The notes beneath the pieces are model-generated. The model ran no database searches. It was not told the DNA's origin and was given only the letters and a program-made list of their open reading frames with translations. From Desulfatirhabdium butyrativorans DSM 18734 (GTDB taxonomy: Bacteria > Desulfobacterota > Desulfobacteria > Desulfobacterales > Desulfatirhabdiaceae): 64,000 nucleotides of DNA. Where the stretch lies: contig NZ_AUCU01000010.1 of the NCBI RefSeq assembly GCF_000429925.1, positions 1-64,000 of the forward strand, in the 5' to 3' direction. The translations under genes and the position numbers were made by a program. Shown here piece by piece: positions 16,925 to 25,278 of the stretch (its first letter is position 1; each line of letters starts with the position of its first letter).

Positions 16925-18628
16925 ATGATAGCAATGATTCTGGCTGCAGGCTACGGGAAAAGACTGCAGCCTTACAGTCTGGCCACTCCCAAGCCCCTTT
17001 TTCCAATAGCCGGCCGCCCGATCCTCGATCATATCCTGCATCGCCTGGAAGCCGCCGGATGCACGGCAGCCATCATCAACACCCATCATCTTGCCGATCA
17101 AATCAAGCAGTTCATCGAAGGCAACACCTATCGGATGCCGGTTCACCTGATCCATGAACCGGAAATCCTGGGGACTGCGGGCGCCATCCGCAACGCCGCT
17201 GCTTTCTTTGATGCCGAACCGTTTCTGGTGATCAACGCCGACATTTTTACGGACATCGATCTGGCATCCGTTTACAAGGCGCATCTTCAGAATGGAGCTC
17301 TGGCGACAATGGTCCTGATCGACTGGCCGGAAATCAATACCGTCCGGGTGGATGACGGGGGATGGGTTCGGGGCTTTGCCGCTGCAGACGAACCGTATGG
17401 CGGTGACTTCCAATCCGCGACATTTTCGGGTATCCAGGTCCTCGATCCGAAGGTGCTGTCCTGGATTCCCCAAGGGTCATTCCTGGACAGCGTCACCCTG
17501 TATCGCCGATTGATCGATTCGGGAATGCCCCCAAGGGCATGGTTTCCCCCCCGGCCCTTTGTCTGGGATGATCTGGGCTCCATCGCGCGCTATCGCAGGG
17601 TCGCCCGGGAGCAGATGGCGGCAATGGCCTTTCAGAAAACGTTTGGGTGCCTTTCGGCATCGGATATCCGGATCGAACCCCTGGCAGGGGATGGCAGCGA
17701 CAGGGCCTGGTTTCGCCTGAAATCCGGTCAGCAAAGCCTCGTCATGGTCGATCACGGCCTTGCCGATCCGAATATGACCTGCCCCGAAGCCCAGTCCTTC
17801 ATATCCATCGGTGCGCATCTGTACAGCAAAGGCATCCCGGTTGCCAGACAGCATGCGGCGGATATGTTTTCCGGGCTGGTGGTGATGGATGATCTCGGTG
17901 ACGACCATCTGCAGCGCATCGTTTCCCAGGAAGCGCCAGAGCGGGCGGCCGAATGGTACGACCGGATCATCGCCATTCTGGTTCGTTACGGCCTCGATAC
18001 CGCAGCGGATTTCGATCCGTCATGGGCATGGCAGAGCACGCATTATGATGAAGGGCTGATTCTCGAAAAGGAATGCCAGTATTTCCAAGCGGCTTTTCTG
18101 GAAGGTTGGCTGGGAATGTCGGCTTTATCCGAAACCCTCGAAACGGAATTCCGGCGGCTGGCGGCCAACACCATGGAAAACGCCTGCATGGGGCTGATCC
18201 ATCGGGACATGCAGAGCCGAAACATCCTGATTTCCAGGGGCAAGCCGTTTGTCATCGACTATCAGGCCAGCCGTTTCGGTCCCGTCCAGTACGACCTGGC
18301 TTCTCTTGCCATCGATCCCTATGTTTCGCTTCCCCAGCCGCTTCGGGACAGTCTGCCGGATCGCTACCTGCACGCCGCCCGGCCGATCCACTCCCTCGAT
18401 CCGAAAAAATTTCGAAGGGGATTCGAGCTCTGCTGCATCACGCGAAACCTGCAAATCCTCGGCGCATTCGCCTACCTGTCGAAAATCAAGGGCAAGCCAT
18501 TTTTCGCGGCATTTCTGGCCCCGGCCCTTGACTCGCTGGAGCTCAACCTGCAACGGTTTGCCGCAACCGATTACCCCGTCCTTCTGGAGACGGTCCAAGA
18601 GGCAAAACGAAAAATGCGCAATTTGTGA
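16925..18628 (+). CDS. Fused nucleotidyltransferase-sugar kinase (MurU-AmgK type)
   Basis: The protein of 567 residues joins two enzymes. Residues about 1-235 are a sugar-1-phosphate nucleotidyltransferase: MILAAGYGKRLQPYSLATPKPLFPIAGRPI is the NTP-binding signature, and NADIFTDIDL and VWDDLGSI follow. Residues about 250-567 are an aminoglycoside-phosphotransferase-fold kinase: LAGDGSDRAWFRL, catalytic LIHRDMQSRNIL and metal-binding FVIDYQASRFGPVQYDLASL. In Pseudomonas the separate AmgK and MurU phosphorylate MurNAc at C1 and convert it to UDP-MurNAc for peptidoglycan recycling; the domain order here is MurU then AmgK. ATG 16925 gives the family-like N-terminus, with only a weak ribosome site; ATG 16913 is the alternative. 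Substrate assignment is by family resemblance and a related NDP-sugar role cannot be excluded. Confidence 0.82.
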   Translation: MIAMILAAGYGKRLQPYSLATPKPLFPIAGRPILDHILHRLEAAGCTAAIINTHHLADQIKQFIEGNTYRMPVHLIHEPEILGTAGAIRNAAAFFDAEPFLVINADIFTDIDLASVYKAHLQNGALATMVLIDWPEINTVRVDDGGWVRGFAAADEPYGGDFQSATFSGIQVLDPKVLSWIPQGSFLDSVTLYRRLIDSGMPPRAWFPPRPFVWDDLGSIARYRRVAREQMAAMAFQKTFGCLSASDIRIEPLAGDGSDRAWFRLKSGQQSLVMVDHGLADPNMTCPEAQSFISIGAHLYSKGIPVARQHAADMFSGLVVMDDLGDDHLQRIVSQEAPERAAEWYDRIIAILVRYGLDTAADFDPSWAWQSTHYDEGLILEKECQYFQAAFLEGWLGMSALSETLETEFRRLAANTMENACMGLIHRDMQSRNILISRGKPFVIDYQASRFGPVQYDLASLAIDPYVSLPQPLRDSLPDRYLHAARPIHSLDPKKFRRGFELCCITRNLQILGAFAYLSKIKGKPFFAAFLAPALDSLELNLQRFAATDYPVLLETVQEAKRKMRNL

Positions 18629-19005
18629 TGTAATCGCTCACCGAATGAACAGCACGTTGGAGAGAGAATATCCCTCTGGCAGCATCAAGGACAATGACCG
18701 GTACAAATCATTGCAACCTGACGAGATGGAGCGCCTCTGATAGAAAGCGCAACAGATAGGCTATGGAAGAAGCCGAGGAGGGATAGGAATTTGCTTTCTG
18801 GGGTGCCAGATATGCGAAAGACGATTTGTGTGTCAAGATCGTTTTCGCCACTGCATGTTGAAGAGGTCAAACAGGCGATTGACGGAAAGCGCCTGTTTGA
18901 AGAAACGAGAAGAAAAGGAAATTTGATTTTGGCACAAATCGATCGAAGAACCGGATTTTTCAGACGATTTTGGGCAAGGTTATCTTGCACGACCCTTTGT
19001 CTTGG
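18629..19005. other. Intergenic region, no gene recognised
   Basis: Short open frames exist on both strands (for example 18791-19021 plus and 18685-18990 minus) but they overlap each other, lack ribosome sites and resemble nothing I know. The stretch may be decayed mobile-element DNA, since a transposase remnant follows directly. Confidence 0.4.
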
Positions 19006-19240
19006 CTACTCGATCCAATAATCGACGGGCGGGATCTGCGAGTATGAATCGTCGTAAGTGAACTCAGGGGGATATGCCGATTTTGCAGACGGTCGGCCGT
19101 GATTCTTTGTATCCCAGAGGCCGAGATGCCGTAAAATCTTCTTGATCACCTTATATCGCGTCTTCTCCTGGAGAACGCCCGGCCCATCACGCCGTTGGCG
19201 TGACTCCGGCAGCTTCAGAGAAGTTCCCGCTGTATCGCAA
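19006..19240 (-). pseudogene. Remnant of transposase 3' end (IS91-like)
   Basis: The minus strand encodes a fragment ending VIKKILRHLGLWDTKNHGRP then FTYDDSYSQIPPVDYWIE and a stop at 19006-19008. The VIKKILxHLGLWD phrase followed by a Tyr-Asp-Asp-Ser tail is characteristic of the C-terminus of IS91-type transposases that are frequent in sulfate reducers. There is no start codon, no catalytic part and only about 75 codons, so it is a dead fragment. The family assignment is from memory of the C-terminal motif. Confidence 0.55.
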
Positions 19241-19294
19241 AACAGCCTGCCCTCCGGCTCAAGTTGTACCCAAAACAGGGTTTCCGTTCAGGCG
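19228..19294 (+). repeat. Right-end fragment of the MITE-like element
   Basis: The segment matches the right half of the complete element at 59396-59522: GCCTGCCCTCCGGCTCA, then GTTGTACCCAAAAC and the terminal TTTCCGTTCAGGC. The left end is missing. It overlaps the start side of the transposase remnant, so this spot has received more than one insertion. Confidence 0.65.
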
Positions 19295-19381
19295 TTACAG
19301 TGCTAATAGCGTTTTTTCAGAGAAACAAGACGGCGGGCTAATGCACCAATTCTTCCGTACGGATTTCCACAAGGAGGTTTC

Positions 19382-20368
19382 ATGACAAAGGACCCGATTT
19401 CCCCGGAGTTTCGAACATATCTCTATACCTGCATGGTGCGGATTCGAAAGTTTGAGGAAAAAATCACCGCGCTCAGCCAGGAATCCGAGCGGATGCGGGG
19501 CATGCAGATTCTGGCCACCGGTCAGGAAGCGGTGGCCGCAGGCATCACCGCAGCCCTGGAACCAGCCGATGTCATTATCAGCAATCACCGCAGTCACGGC
19601 CACCTGATCGCCAGAGGAGCGGACATGAAATCCCTGATGGCGGAGATCATGGCCAAGGAAACCGGAGTCAATGGCGGCAAGGCCGGGACCCTTCACCTCG
19701 CCATTCCGGAGATCAACGCGCTGATGACCTCCACCGTTGTCGGCGCCGGTCCGCCGATGGCCGTTGGCGCCGCCTTCGCCCAGCAGTATCGGCATACCGG
19801 AGGCATCACCGTGGTTTTCTTCGGGGACGGCGCCGCAGCCGAGGGCAGCGTACACGAAGCCATGAACCTGGCCGGCGTCTGGAAACTGCCGGTTCTGTTC
19901 GTCTGTGAAAACAACTGCTGGGCCGGCGCGCAGCCGCATGACGTGCATTGCGCCACGCAGCACATTTTCAAGCGGGCTGTTGGATACGATATGCCCGGCA
20001 AAAGCGTGGACGGCAATGACGTGGAGGCCGTGTACCGTCTGGCCATGGAGCTCATGGAGCACTGCCGCTCGGGCAAGGGCCCTGCCCTGATGGAAACCAT
20101 GACCTACCGCATGCGCGGTCACGGGGAGCAGGACCACCAGCACTATGTGGATCCCCGGGAACTCGAGATGTGGGCTGCCAGATGCCCCATTCGCTGTTAC
20201 GGCAAACAGCTTCTGGATGAAGGAATTCTCGATGAAGGCCGTATCCGAAGCATCGAGAGTGATGCCGAAACGGAGGTGGCCGCATCCGTGGCGTTTGCCG
20301 ATGCCAGTCCATATCCCCAGCCGGAAACCGCACTGAAGGATGTATTCGTTCAACCCCCAATTGCCTGA
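19382..20368 (+). CDS. Thiamine-diphosphate-dependent dehydrogenase E1, alpha subunit
   Basis: The protein of 328 residues is the alpha half of a heterotetrameric E1 that decarboxylates a 2-oxoacid or cleaves acetoin using thiamine diphosphate. The thiamine-binding motif is at about 145-175 (FFGDGAAAEGSVHEAMNLAGVWKLPVLFVCENN, the GDGAx-NN motif), and HRSHGHLIARG and GTLHL are typical of pyruvate/acetoin E1 alpha (PdhA/AcoA). AAGGAGG lies just before the ATG. The beta subunit follows after 13 bases. There is no lipoyl E2 or E3 gene nearby, so the partner must be encoded elsewhere or the acceptor is different. Between pyruvate and acetoin as substrate I cannot decide. Confidence 0.88.
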   Translation: MTKDPISPEFRTYLYTCMVRIRKFEEKITALSQESERMRGMQILATGQEAVAAGITAALEPADVIISNHRSHGHLIARGADMKSLMAEIMAKETGVNGGKAGTLHLAIPEINALMTSTVVGAGPPMAVGAAFAQQYRHTGGITVVFFGDGAAAEGSVHEAMNLAGVWKLPVLFVCENNCWAGAQPHDVHCATQHIFKRAVGYDMPGKSVDGNDVEAVYRLAMELMEHCRSGKGPALMETMTYRMRGHGEQDHQHYVDPRELEMWAARCPIRCYGKQLLDEGILDEGRIRSIESDAETEVAASVAFADASPYPQPETALKDVFVQPPIA

Positions 20369-20381
20369 CAGGAGCCACGCC

Positions 20382-21377
20382 ATGAACCAGAAAACCTTTG
20401 GACAAGCACTGAACGAGGCGCTTGCAATCGCCCTGGAACTTGATGACACCGTTTTTGTGGCCGGTGAAGGCGTGGGGATTTCCATTCACCAGGACCCCAA
20501 CATGCCTACGCAGGGCCTTCTGCAGCAATTCGGGCCCGGAAGGGTGAAGGACACGCCGGTGAGTGAAGCGGCCATTGCCGGTCTTGCCGTGGGCGCATCC
20601 TGCATGGGCTTGCGGCCGGTTGTGGAAATCATGTTTTTCCCCTTCATCACCCTGGCCAGCGACATGCTGATCAACCATGCCGGGAAACTGCGCTACATGA
20701 GCGGCGGTAAATCCAGCTTTCCGCTGACCGTTCGCGTCAAAGCCGGATCCGGTTTCGGAGCAGGCGCCCAGCATTCCCACAACCTCGAGGCATGGTTGGC
20801 CCACTGCCCGGGGTTGAAAATCGTCTGGCCATCCACGCCGCAGGATGCCAAGGGCCTGCTTCTGAGCGCCATTTTTGACCCGGACCCGGTCATCGTGGTC
20901 GAGGACATGATGCTCTACCGGATGCCGGGAGACGTTCCGGCGGGCGATATCCGAACGCCCCTTGGGAAGGCCCGCCTGGCCTCGGCCGGAACCGATTGTA
21001 CCATCGTGGCCTATGGATCGGCGCTGCACACGGCAATGAAGGCGATTTCCCCCCTGGCCGAACAGGGCATCTGCTGCGAGGTGATCGACCTGCGCTCCCT
21101 GGTGCCGCTGGATAAGGTTTGCATCCTCGAATCGGTGCGAAAAACCGGCAGGCTGGTCGTGGTGCATGAATCCATCCGCTTCTGCGGGTTTGGTGCGGAG
21201 CTTGCCGCAATGGTTGCGGAGGAAGCATTTGATTCCCTGAAAGGCCCGATCCGACGGGTCGCCGCGCCCAAAATCCCCGTGCCCGTAGCGCCTACCCATG
21301 AAGCCGTTTTCAAACCCGGCCCGCAGGATGTGATCCAGGCGGTTCGGGAGACAATGGGCAAAAGAGCGCTTTCCTGA
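20382..21377 (+). CDS. Thiamine-diphosphate-dependent dehydrogenase E1, beta subunit
   Basis: The protein of 331 residues is the beta half of the E1 enzyme encoded by the gene before it. It has the transketolase pyrimidine-binding domain (about 5-180; VFVAGEGVG, VSEAAIAGLAVGASCMGLRPVVEIMF, SGAGAQHSHNLEAWLAHCPGLK-like region) and the C-terminal transketolase domain (about 200-325; CTIVAYGSALHTAMKA, EVIDLRSLVPLD, RVAAPKIPVPVAP). The motifs fit PdhB/AcoB. AGGAG precedes ATG 20382; an open frame from 20340 is not supported. A broken ABC-ATPase gene begins two bases after the stop, so the original operon has been cut. Confidence 0.9.
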   Translation: MNQKTFGQALNEALAIALELDDTVFVAGEGVGISIHQDPNMPTQGLLQQFGPGRVKDTPVSEAAIAGLAVGASCMGLRPVVEIMFFPFITLASDMLINHAGKLRYMSGGKSSFPLTVRVKAGSGFGAGAQHSHNLEAWLAHCPGLKIVWPSTPQDAKGLLLSAIFDPDPVIVVEDMMLYRMPGDVPAGDIRTPLGKARLASAGTDCTIVAYGSALHTAMKAISPLAEQGICCEVIDLRSLVPLDKVCILESVRKTGRLVVVHESIRFCGFGAELAAMVAEEAFDSLKGPIRRVAAPKIPVPVAPTHEAVFKPGPQDVIQAVRETMGKRALS

Positions 21378-21378
21378 A

Positions 21379-21541
21379 ATGTCGCGTATTACTTTCACCA
21401 ACACTCAATGCAGTCCTTCGCGGAAAAAGCGTACTCAAGGACATTTGCTGGGCGATCGAACCCGATCAGAACTGGGTGATTGTCGGTCCCAATGGAGCTG
21501 GCAAGACCACTCTGCTCAAGATCATTCTTGGCAAACTGTAG
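21379..21541 (+). pseudogene. Truncated, frameshifted ABC ATPase (ModF/photorepair type)
   Basis: The start ATG 21379 gives MSRITFTNT, then the frame changes and the +2 frame continues VLRGKSVLKDICWAIEP, NWVIVGPNGAGKTTLLKIIL and a stop TAG at 21539-21541. This is a textbook N-terminus of an ABC ATPase with its Walker A motif. The D-loop, signature motif and Walker B are absent, so the gene is both frameshifted and cut short. The RxxxVLxDIxWxIEPxQNWVIVGPNGAGK pattern recalls ModF-like molybdenum-operon ATPases, which is a tentative naming. Confidence 0.7.
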
Positions 21542-22136
21542 ATGTTGCTTGATTCACAACAGGAATTGTCGCCGGTTCCAGTTGGACAAAAAACGGCTAT
21601 TCCGTTCAGGCAAAATGGAACATGTCATCTTTGATGGACTCGCAAAAAGTCCAAGATATGGACGACTTCGAAAAAAGGCCGAAGGCAAGGAGTGCAAATC
21701 TGTTTTCCAAACCAAGTTCCAACCAAATTGCGTTTCGGAGCGAATGGCTTTGCCAAAAGTCTCTTGCTCATAACGGAGCTGCTGTGGGGGTGGAGCGTTT
21801 GTTGGCTTCTATTGGGAAAACGCCACCCCCAGCCACAGACCCGGCAATCCCGAACAATCGGGAATGAAGAGCCATTTTGCGAGACCATCCGGGCTCGGAA
21901 AGCTTAAACCGGCATCAGGCAAGGCGGGCTTTTGCCCGCAACTTAGGATGTTGCCGAACGCCTCGGCAGCCATTGTTACGACTGCCGGCGTGGCAACTTT
22001 CATGCCGTGGCGCGAAACCCCGGCTGCATGCAGCATGCCGCCGGGATGACAAGAACGAAGGGGCTGTTTCTCCCGCTTTTTCCGGAAGAAATTGCACATT
22101 CAGGCACTGCATGGCACGGGTTTTTTCCCGGAAAAC
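21542..22136. repeat. Repeat-rich intergenic region
   Basis: No gene is recognised. A TTCCGTTCAGGC fragment of the MITE end lies near 21600. Positions about 21629-21700 (ATGGACTCGCAAAAAGTCC, GACGACTT, AAAAAGGCCGAAGGCAAGG, GTGCAAATC) belong to the same repeat family as 44440-44605. A palindromic stretch rich in GCATGC and GCCGGG is found at 22019-22050. Confidence 0.6.
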
Positions 22137-23315
22137 TCAGAAGCCCGCCGCAAACTGCACCGTGATGATGGTTTCATTCTGCACATTGGTTTTGGCAATT
22201 TCTTCATCCTGATCGACGCGGGTCACTTCAAGGCTCAGTTTGTTTGCAGGGCCCTTGATGTAGTAATTGAGCCCGGCGCCGTAGACCTGCGTATCCTTCT
22301 TGTTGTCTTCATCCACCCCGATCCGCTGATAATGGGCAAACGGCTGCAATTGCCCCAGTCCCAGCGGATGGCCGAACAAATAGCCCGCCTTGAGAGAAAG
22401 CAGGTAACCGCAGTCGCCGGACGCCAGACGGGTAAAGGCAATCCCGTTGACGGCATGATCGATGTTCGTATAAGCCGCGCTGAAGGTGAGGCCGTCACCC
22501 CCGCTGATCGGCTGATCGTAGAACACATCCGCGGTCCACGCAAAATAGTCCTGTTCCCGGCCGGAGAGCATGAGCCCGTTCTGGGAGTCGGCCCCTACCC
22601 CCAAGGCCAGCACATGCTTTTTGCCCAGATAGGTACCTGCATTGAACCAGTCCGTTTCCGGATCAAAGAAATTGTAGCTGAGCCGGCCGGCGTACCGCAA
22701 TTTGTCGTCTCGGTTTTTGGCATTGTCTTCTTCACCGTCTCCCACCATGAACCGGTACTGCAGTTTATCCGCAAACACGTTTCCCCACAGGGTCACCCCG
22801 TCTTCCCGACCAATGCGGCTGGGGTAGAAAATAGTGCTGCGATAACCACCCTGACCCCAGTCCAGATCGGTAATCAGGAGCGATTTGGTCGATGTCGTGC
22901 CGTAATCGCGGGTAAAGGGAACATACATCCGACCGGCCTGAACGATCAAATCATTACCCAGCAACTGATAGCTGATCCAGGCGTCTCTGACCGCAATCCC
23001 CGATCCCAGACCGTTGTTCGAGTCATTCGTGATCTCATCCATGCCCAGTTTGTCGCTGGCAAGATGGGTAAAAAAGCTGAGTTGCTCGTTAACATTGCCC
23101 CCAAGGTAGAAATAGGAACGGCGAATGAGGAAATCATTGAGGGTGTCGTCGAAGCGGCCGTCACCGTTCGTGTCCATGTTGGACACGGATTGGAACCACA
23201 TTTGCCCCCACCAACCGGCATTCAGCGAAATATCCCCTTTTTTGTAGATCTCCAGCGAAAACGCGATCCCGGGCAGACTCATCAGGAAAAGAAAAATGGC
23301 AAGCTTCTTGAACAT
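22137..23315 (-). CDS. Outer-membrane porin (phosphate-selective porin O/P-like)
   Basis: The protein of 392 residues begins with a signal peptide (about 1-20, ends GIAFS). The remainder alternates short amphipathic strands with aromatic residues and ends VQFAAGF with a C-terminal Phe, as in 16- to 18-stranded outer-membrane porins. Phrases such as LIVQAGRMYVPFTRDYGTTSTKSLLITDL and YPSRIGREDGVTLWGN fit the porin O/P or OprP superfamily. AGGAGG precedes the ATG. It is the last gene of the minus-strand selenium-associated cluster, three bases after the ribokinase-like gene, which suggests uptake of selenite or another oxyanion. The substrate is inference. Confidence 0.8.
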   Translation of the reverse strand: MFKKLAIFLFLMSLPGIAFSLEIYKKGDISLNAGWWGQMWFQSVSNMDTNGDGRFDDTLNDFLIRRSYFYLGGNVNEQLSFFTHLASDKLGMDEITNDSNNGLGSGIAVRDAWISYQLLGNDLIVQAGRMYVPFTRDYGTTSTKSLLITDLDWGQGGYRSTIFYPSRIGREDGVTLWGNVFADKLQYRFMVGDGEEDNAKNRDDKLRYAGRLSYNFFDPETDWFNAGTYLGKKHVLALGVGADSQNGLMLSGREQDYFAWTADVFYDQPISGGDGLTFSAAYTNIDHAVNGIAFTRLASGDCGYLLSLKAGYLFGHPLGLGQLQPFAHYQRIGVDEDNKKDTQVYGAGLNYYIKGPANKLSLEVTRVDQDEEIAKTNVQNETIITVQFAAGF

Positions 23316-23318
23316 GGG

Positions 23319-24218
23319 TTACCTCCTTCTGGTGTTAGGGAAAAATTCGGATCGGGTCGATGCGACCCGGCCGGAAATGAGTGCTCTCGGGAGAAAACGC
23401 AACAAGGCTGCAATGGAAGAAGCCGGATCGGGAGCCGCAAGCTGCCCCATCACCCGGTTGACCAGGGCAGCCGTTCTGCAGGCATCGACCATGTCGCAAC
23501 CTTCCGCCAGGAGAGCCGTCGCAATTCCGGTAACGGTATCTCCCGTGCCGCCAATGGGCTCCAGCACAGGAACGGATGGCTCGGAAATCTGGACGACGAT
23601 CCGGCCGTTTGCCACGACGGTATCGGTCTTGCCCTTGATGAGCAGGTGCTTTGCCGCATTGTGATGCTGATAGGCCTTTTGAATCAGCTCCGGAACCTGG
23701 GCATCATCCTGCAGCAGGAACCCCCGGGTATAAAACGGATGAGGCGCCTTTTCATCGGCCAGGAAGGCAAGCTCCCCGGCATCCGGTGTGAACAGATCGT
23801 AGCTTTCGGCGTAACCGCTCATCTTGGCCACATACATGAAGCCGGCATCCGCCACCAACAGCGGCCTTGCAGCTCCATCGGCGTCGAGCGCCATCCAGAC
23901 CCGGTTGTGACCATCGAGATCCGGCTGAAGATAATGGAAAGTGATGCCGCTGTAGCGGGATCGATCCATCCGCTCGAAATAGCGATAAATCAGAGCGCTA
24001 CCCTGCCCTTTTCCCGTATCCCCGGCCAGCAGAACATCTACCGTCTGAGTTCCGGTCATCGATCGGGCCAGTATGACGGCAGCGATCAGCGCCGGGGTGC
24101 CTCTGACCACCGGAATCCGGTGATTGCCGATGACCAGTTGATCCCCATCGAGCCTGGCCTCACCGTGAACGAGTGGAAAGTCCTCCTGCGGTACGGTTCC
24201 GACAATCAGCCAGGGCAT
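23319..24218 (-). CDS. Ribokinase-fold sugar kinase-like protein of the selenium cluster
   Basis: The protein has 299 residues. Its C-terminal half carries VLEPIGGTGDTVTGIATALLAEG, the GxGDxxxG anion-hole motif of the ribokinase/NAD(P)HX-dehydratase superfamily. The N-terminal part has VVRGTPALIAAVILARSMTGTQTVDVLLAGDTGKGQGS, an arrangement not typical of PfkB enzymes. The family is often found beside YedE and YedF in selenium-using anaerobes, but its substrate is not known to me. The start ATG 24218 overlaps the end of the DUF3343 gene by 13 bases, so translation is probably coupled. Enzymatic activity is predicted only from the fold motif. Confidence 0.7.
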   Translation of the reverse strand: MPWLIVGTVPQEDFPLVHGEARLDGDQLVIGNHRIPVVRGTPALIAAVILARSMTGTQTVDVLLAGDTGKGQGSALIYRYFERMDRSRYSGITFHYLQPDLDGHNRVWMALDADGAARPLLVADAGFMYVAKMSGYAESYDLFTPDAGELAFLADEKAPHPFYTRGFLLQDDAQVPELIQKAYQHHNAAKHLLIKGKTDTVVANGRIVVQISEPSVPVLEPIGGTGDTVTGIATALLAEGCDMVDACRTAALVNRVMGQLAAPDPASSIAALLRFLPRALISGRVASTRSEFFPNTRRR

Positions 24219-24766
24219 TGGCGCTTCATTTCATCCCAGGCCAGTTGCAGGGCATAGCCGCAAAGGGTTTTGCCATAACGTCTGGGCTCATGTTCTTCCG
24301 CAAGCTGCATGCCGATCAACCGATCGGCAAGATACGGCACATCCGGGCATCCCCCTCCCGAAACATTGACGACGGTCCGGTCCTGCTTGCGAATTGTGAG
24401 CTTCATGTTGGCCGCACGCACCATCAGATAGGCGCCGTAATCGACCGTTTGAAACAGGGAAACGGGCTCGAGCAGCACATCCTGAACCGGAACGACCTGA
24501 AGCGGTTCGATACGCTTTGCCCTGAGAATTTCCAGCACCTCGAGCTGGCGAATCAAGGCGAAGGCGATCACCAGATCACACCCGGTTCGAAGCGCTGCTG
24601 GCGGCCCCATCACCCGGATATCGAAGCCCGCTTCCTTCAGGCAGGATTCAGCGGCAATGACTTCACTGGTATTGGAAAACACCAGGATTCCGTCCAACAT
24701 CTGTTCGGGGTGATTGAGTGGCTTTCCGGAAAACGTTTTCCGAACCCGCCGGAAAAAGTCCTTCAT
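24206..24766 (-). CDS. DUF3343-domain protein (selenium-metabolism associated)
   Basis: The protein has 186 residues. Residues about 25-100 (GILVFSNTSEVIAAESCLKEAGFDIRVMGPPAALRTGCDLVIAF) match the DUF3343 putative Se/S carrier-like domain, normally a stand-alone protein of 70-90 residues that accompanies YedF. The extra C-terminal part (about 105-186) has VNVSGGGCPDVPYLADRLIG and may interact with the neighbouring gene products. No catalytic Cys motif of rhodanese type is present. Its start overlaps the yedF stop (ATGA-type overlap at 24763-24766) and its end overlaps the kinase start. Confidence 0.75.
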   Translation of the reverse strand: MKDFFRRVRKTFSGKPLNHPEQMLDGILVFSNTSEVIAAESCLKEAGFDIRVMGPPAALRTGCDLVIAFALIRQLEVLEILRAKRIEPLQVVPVQDVLLEPVSLFQTVDYGAYLMVRAANMKLTIRKQDRTVVNVSGGGCPDVPYLADRLIGMQLAEEHEPRRYGKTLCGYALQLAWDEMKRQCPG

Positions 24767-24984
24767 TTCTTCTCGATCAGGATCGTGTTTTCGCCATTGG
24801 CTGCCTTGTCCACAGCGGCGATTGTCCAGCCTTTGGATTGCGCCGCACGCATCACATTTTCGGTGCTCGTCTCGTTGTCCACCAGAATCCGGATACTGCC
24901 TTGCTGTATTTTCTGGATGGCTTCAAATGTCATCAGCACCGGTTGCGGGCATGATAGCCCTCTTGCATCGACTTCGGTTTCCAT
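24763..24984 (-). CDS. yedF: TusA/SirA-like sulfurtransferase, YedF type
   Basis: The protein has 73 residues and shows the TusA signature VDARGLSCPQPVLMTFEAI with the single active Cys, followed by SIRILVDNETSTENVMRAAQSKGW. In selenium-using anaerobes this single-domain form accompanies YedE and is thought to carry selenium or sulfur. ATG 24984 is preceded by GAGGAAGCGAG. Between it and yedE lie about 290 bases with hexanucleotide repeats, so the two genes may be separately promoted. Confidence 0.85.
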   Translation of the reverse strand: METEVDARGLSCPQPVLMTFEAIQKIQQGSIRILVDNETSTENVMRAAQSKGWTIAAVDKAANGENTILIEKK

Positions 24985-24995
24985 CTCGCTTCCTC

Positions 24996-25114
24996 ATCGT
25001 TATCGTTGTCTCTACCGCTATCCCTATCGTTGTCGTAATCGTTATCGCTATCCCTATCCCTATCGCTATCGTTGTCGTTGTCGTTGTCGTTGTCGTAATC
25101 GTAATCGCAATCGC
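24996..25114. repeat. Degenerate hexanucleotide repeat run (ATCGTT/GTCGTT/GTAATC type)
   Basis: The stretch consists of about twenty consecutive six-base units such as TATCGT, TGTCGT, TAATCG and TATCCC. Four GTTGTC units follow each other at about 25070-25094. Related runs occur at 52010-52046 and 59812-59864. It lies between yedE and yedF and interrupts the selenium cluster; the rest of the gap up to 25278 shows no gene. Confidence 0.85.
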
Positions 25115-25278
25115 ACCCTGCTCTCTCCCCCAGCCGGACCAATCGCCTCTTTACTCACAGGGTTTTGGGACCATCGCCAGGATCAATGTTCGTAAACATG
25201 CGCCGTCTCAAAACCTGAACTGAAAATTCCGTCCAGCGCCTGCTGCCGATCCCCGGTTCTTCCCCTTATCCATTCAAT

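Noticed and set aside
18685-19021. Two opposing short frames between the MurU-AmgK gene and the transposase remnant
   Set aside because: They overlap one another, have no ribosome sites and match nothing known.
22092-24257. 721-codon open frame on the plus strand
   Set aside because: It is antisense to the porin, kinase and part of DUF3343; those minus-strand genes have signal peptide, family motifs and ribosome sites.
24996-25142. Asp/Asn-rich open frame in the hexamer run
   Set aside because: It translates a simple repeat (DNDNDN type) and has no ribosome site.
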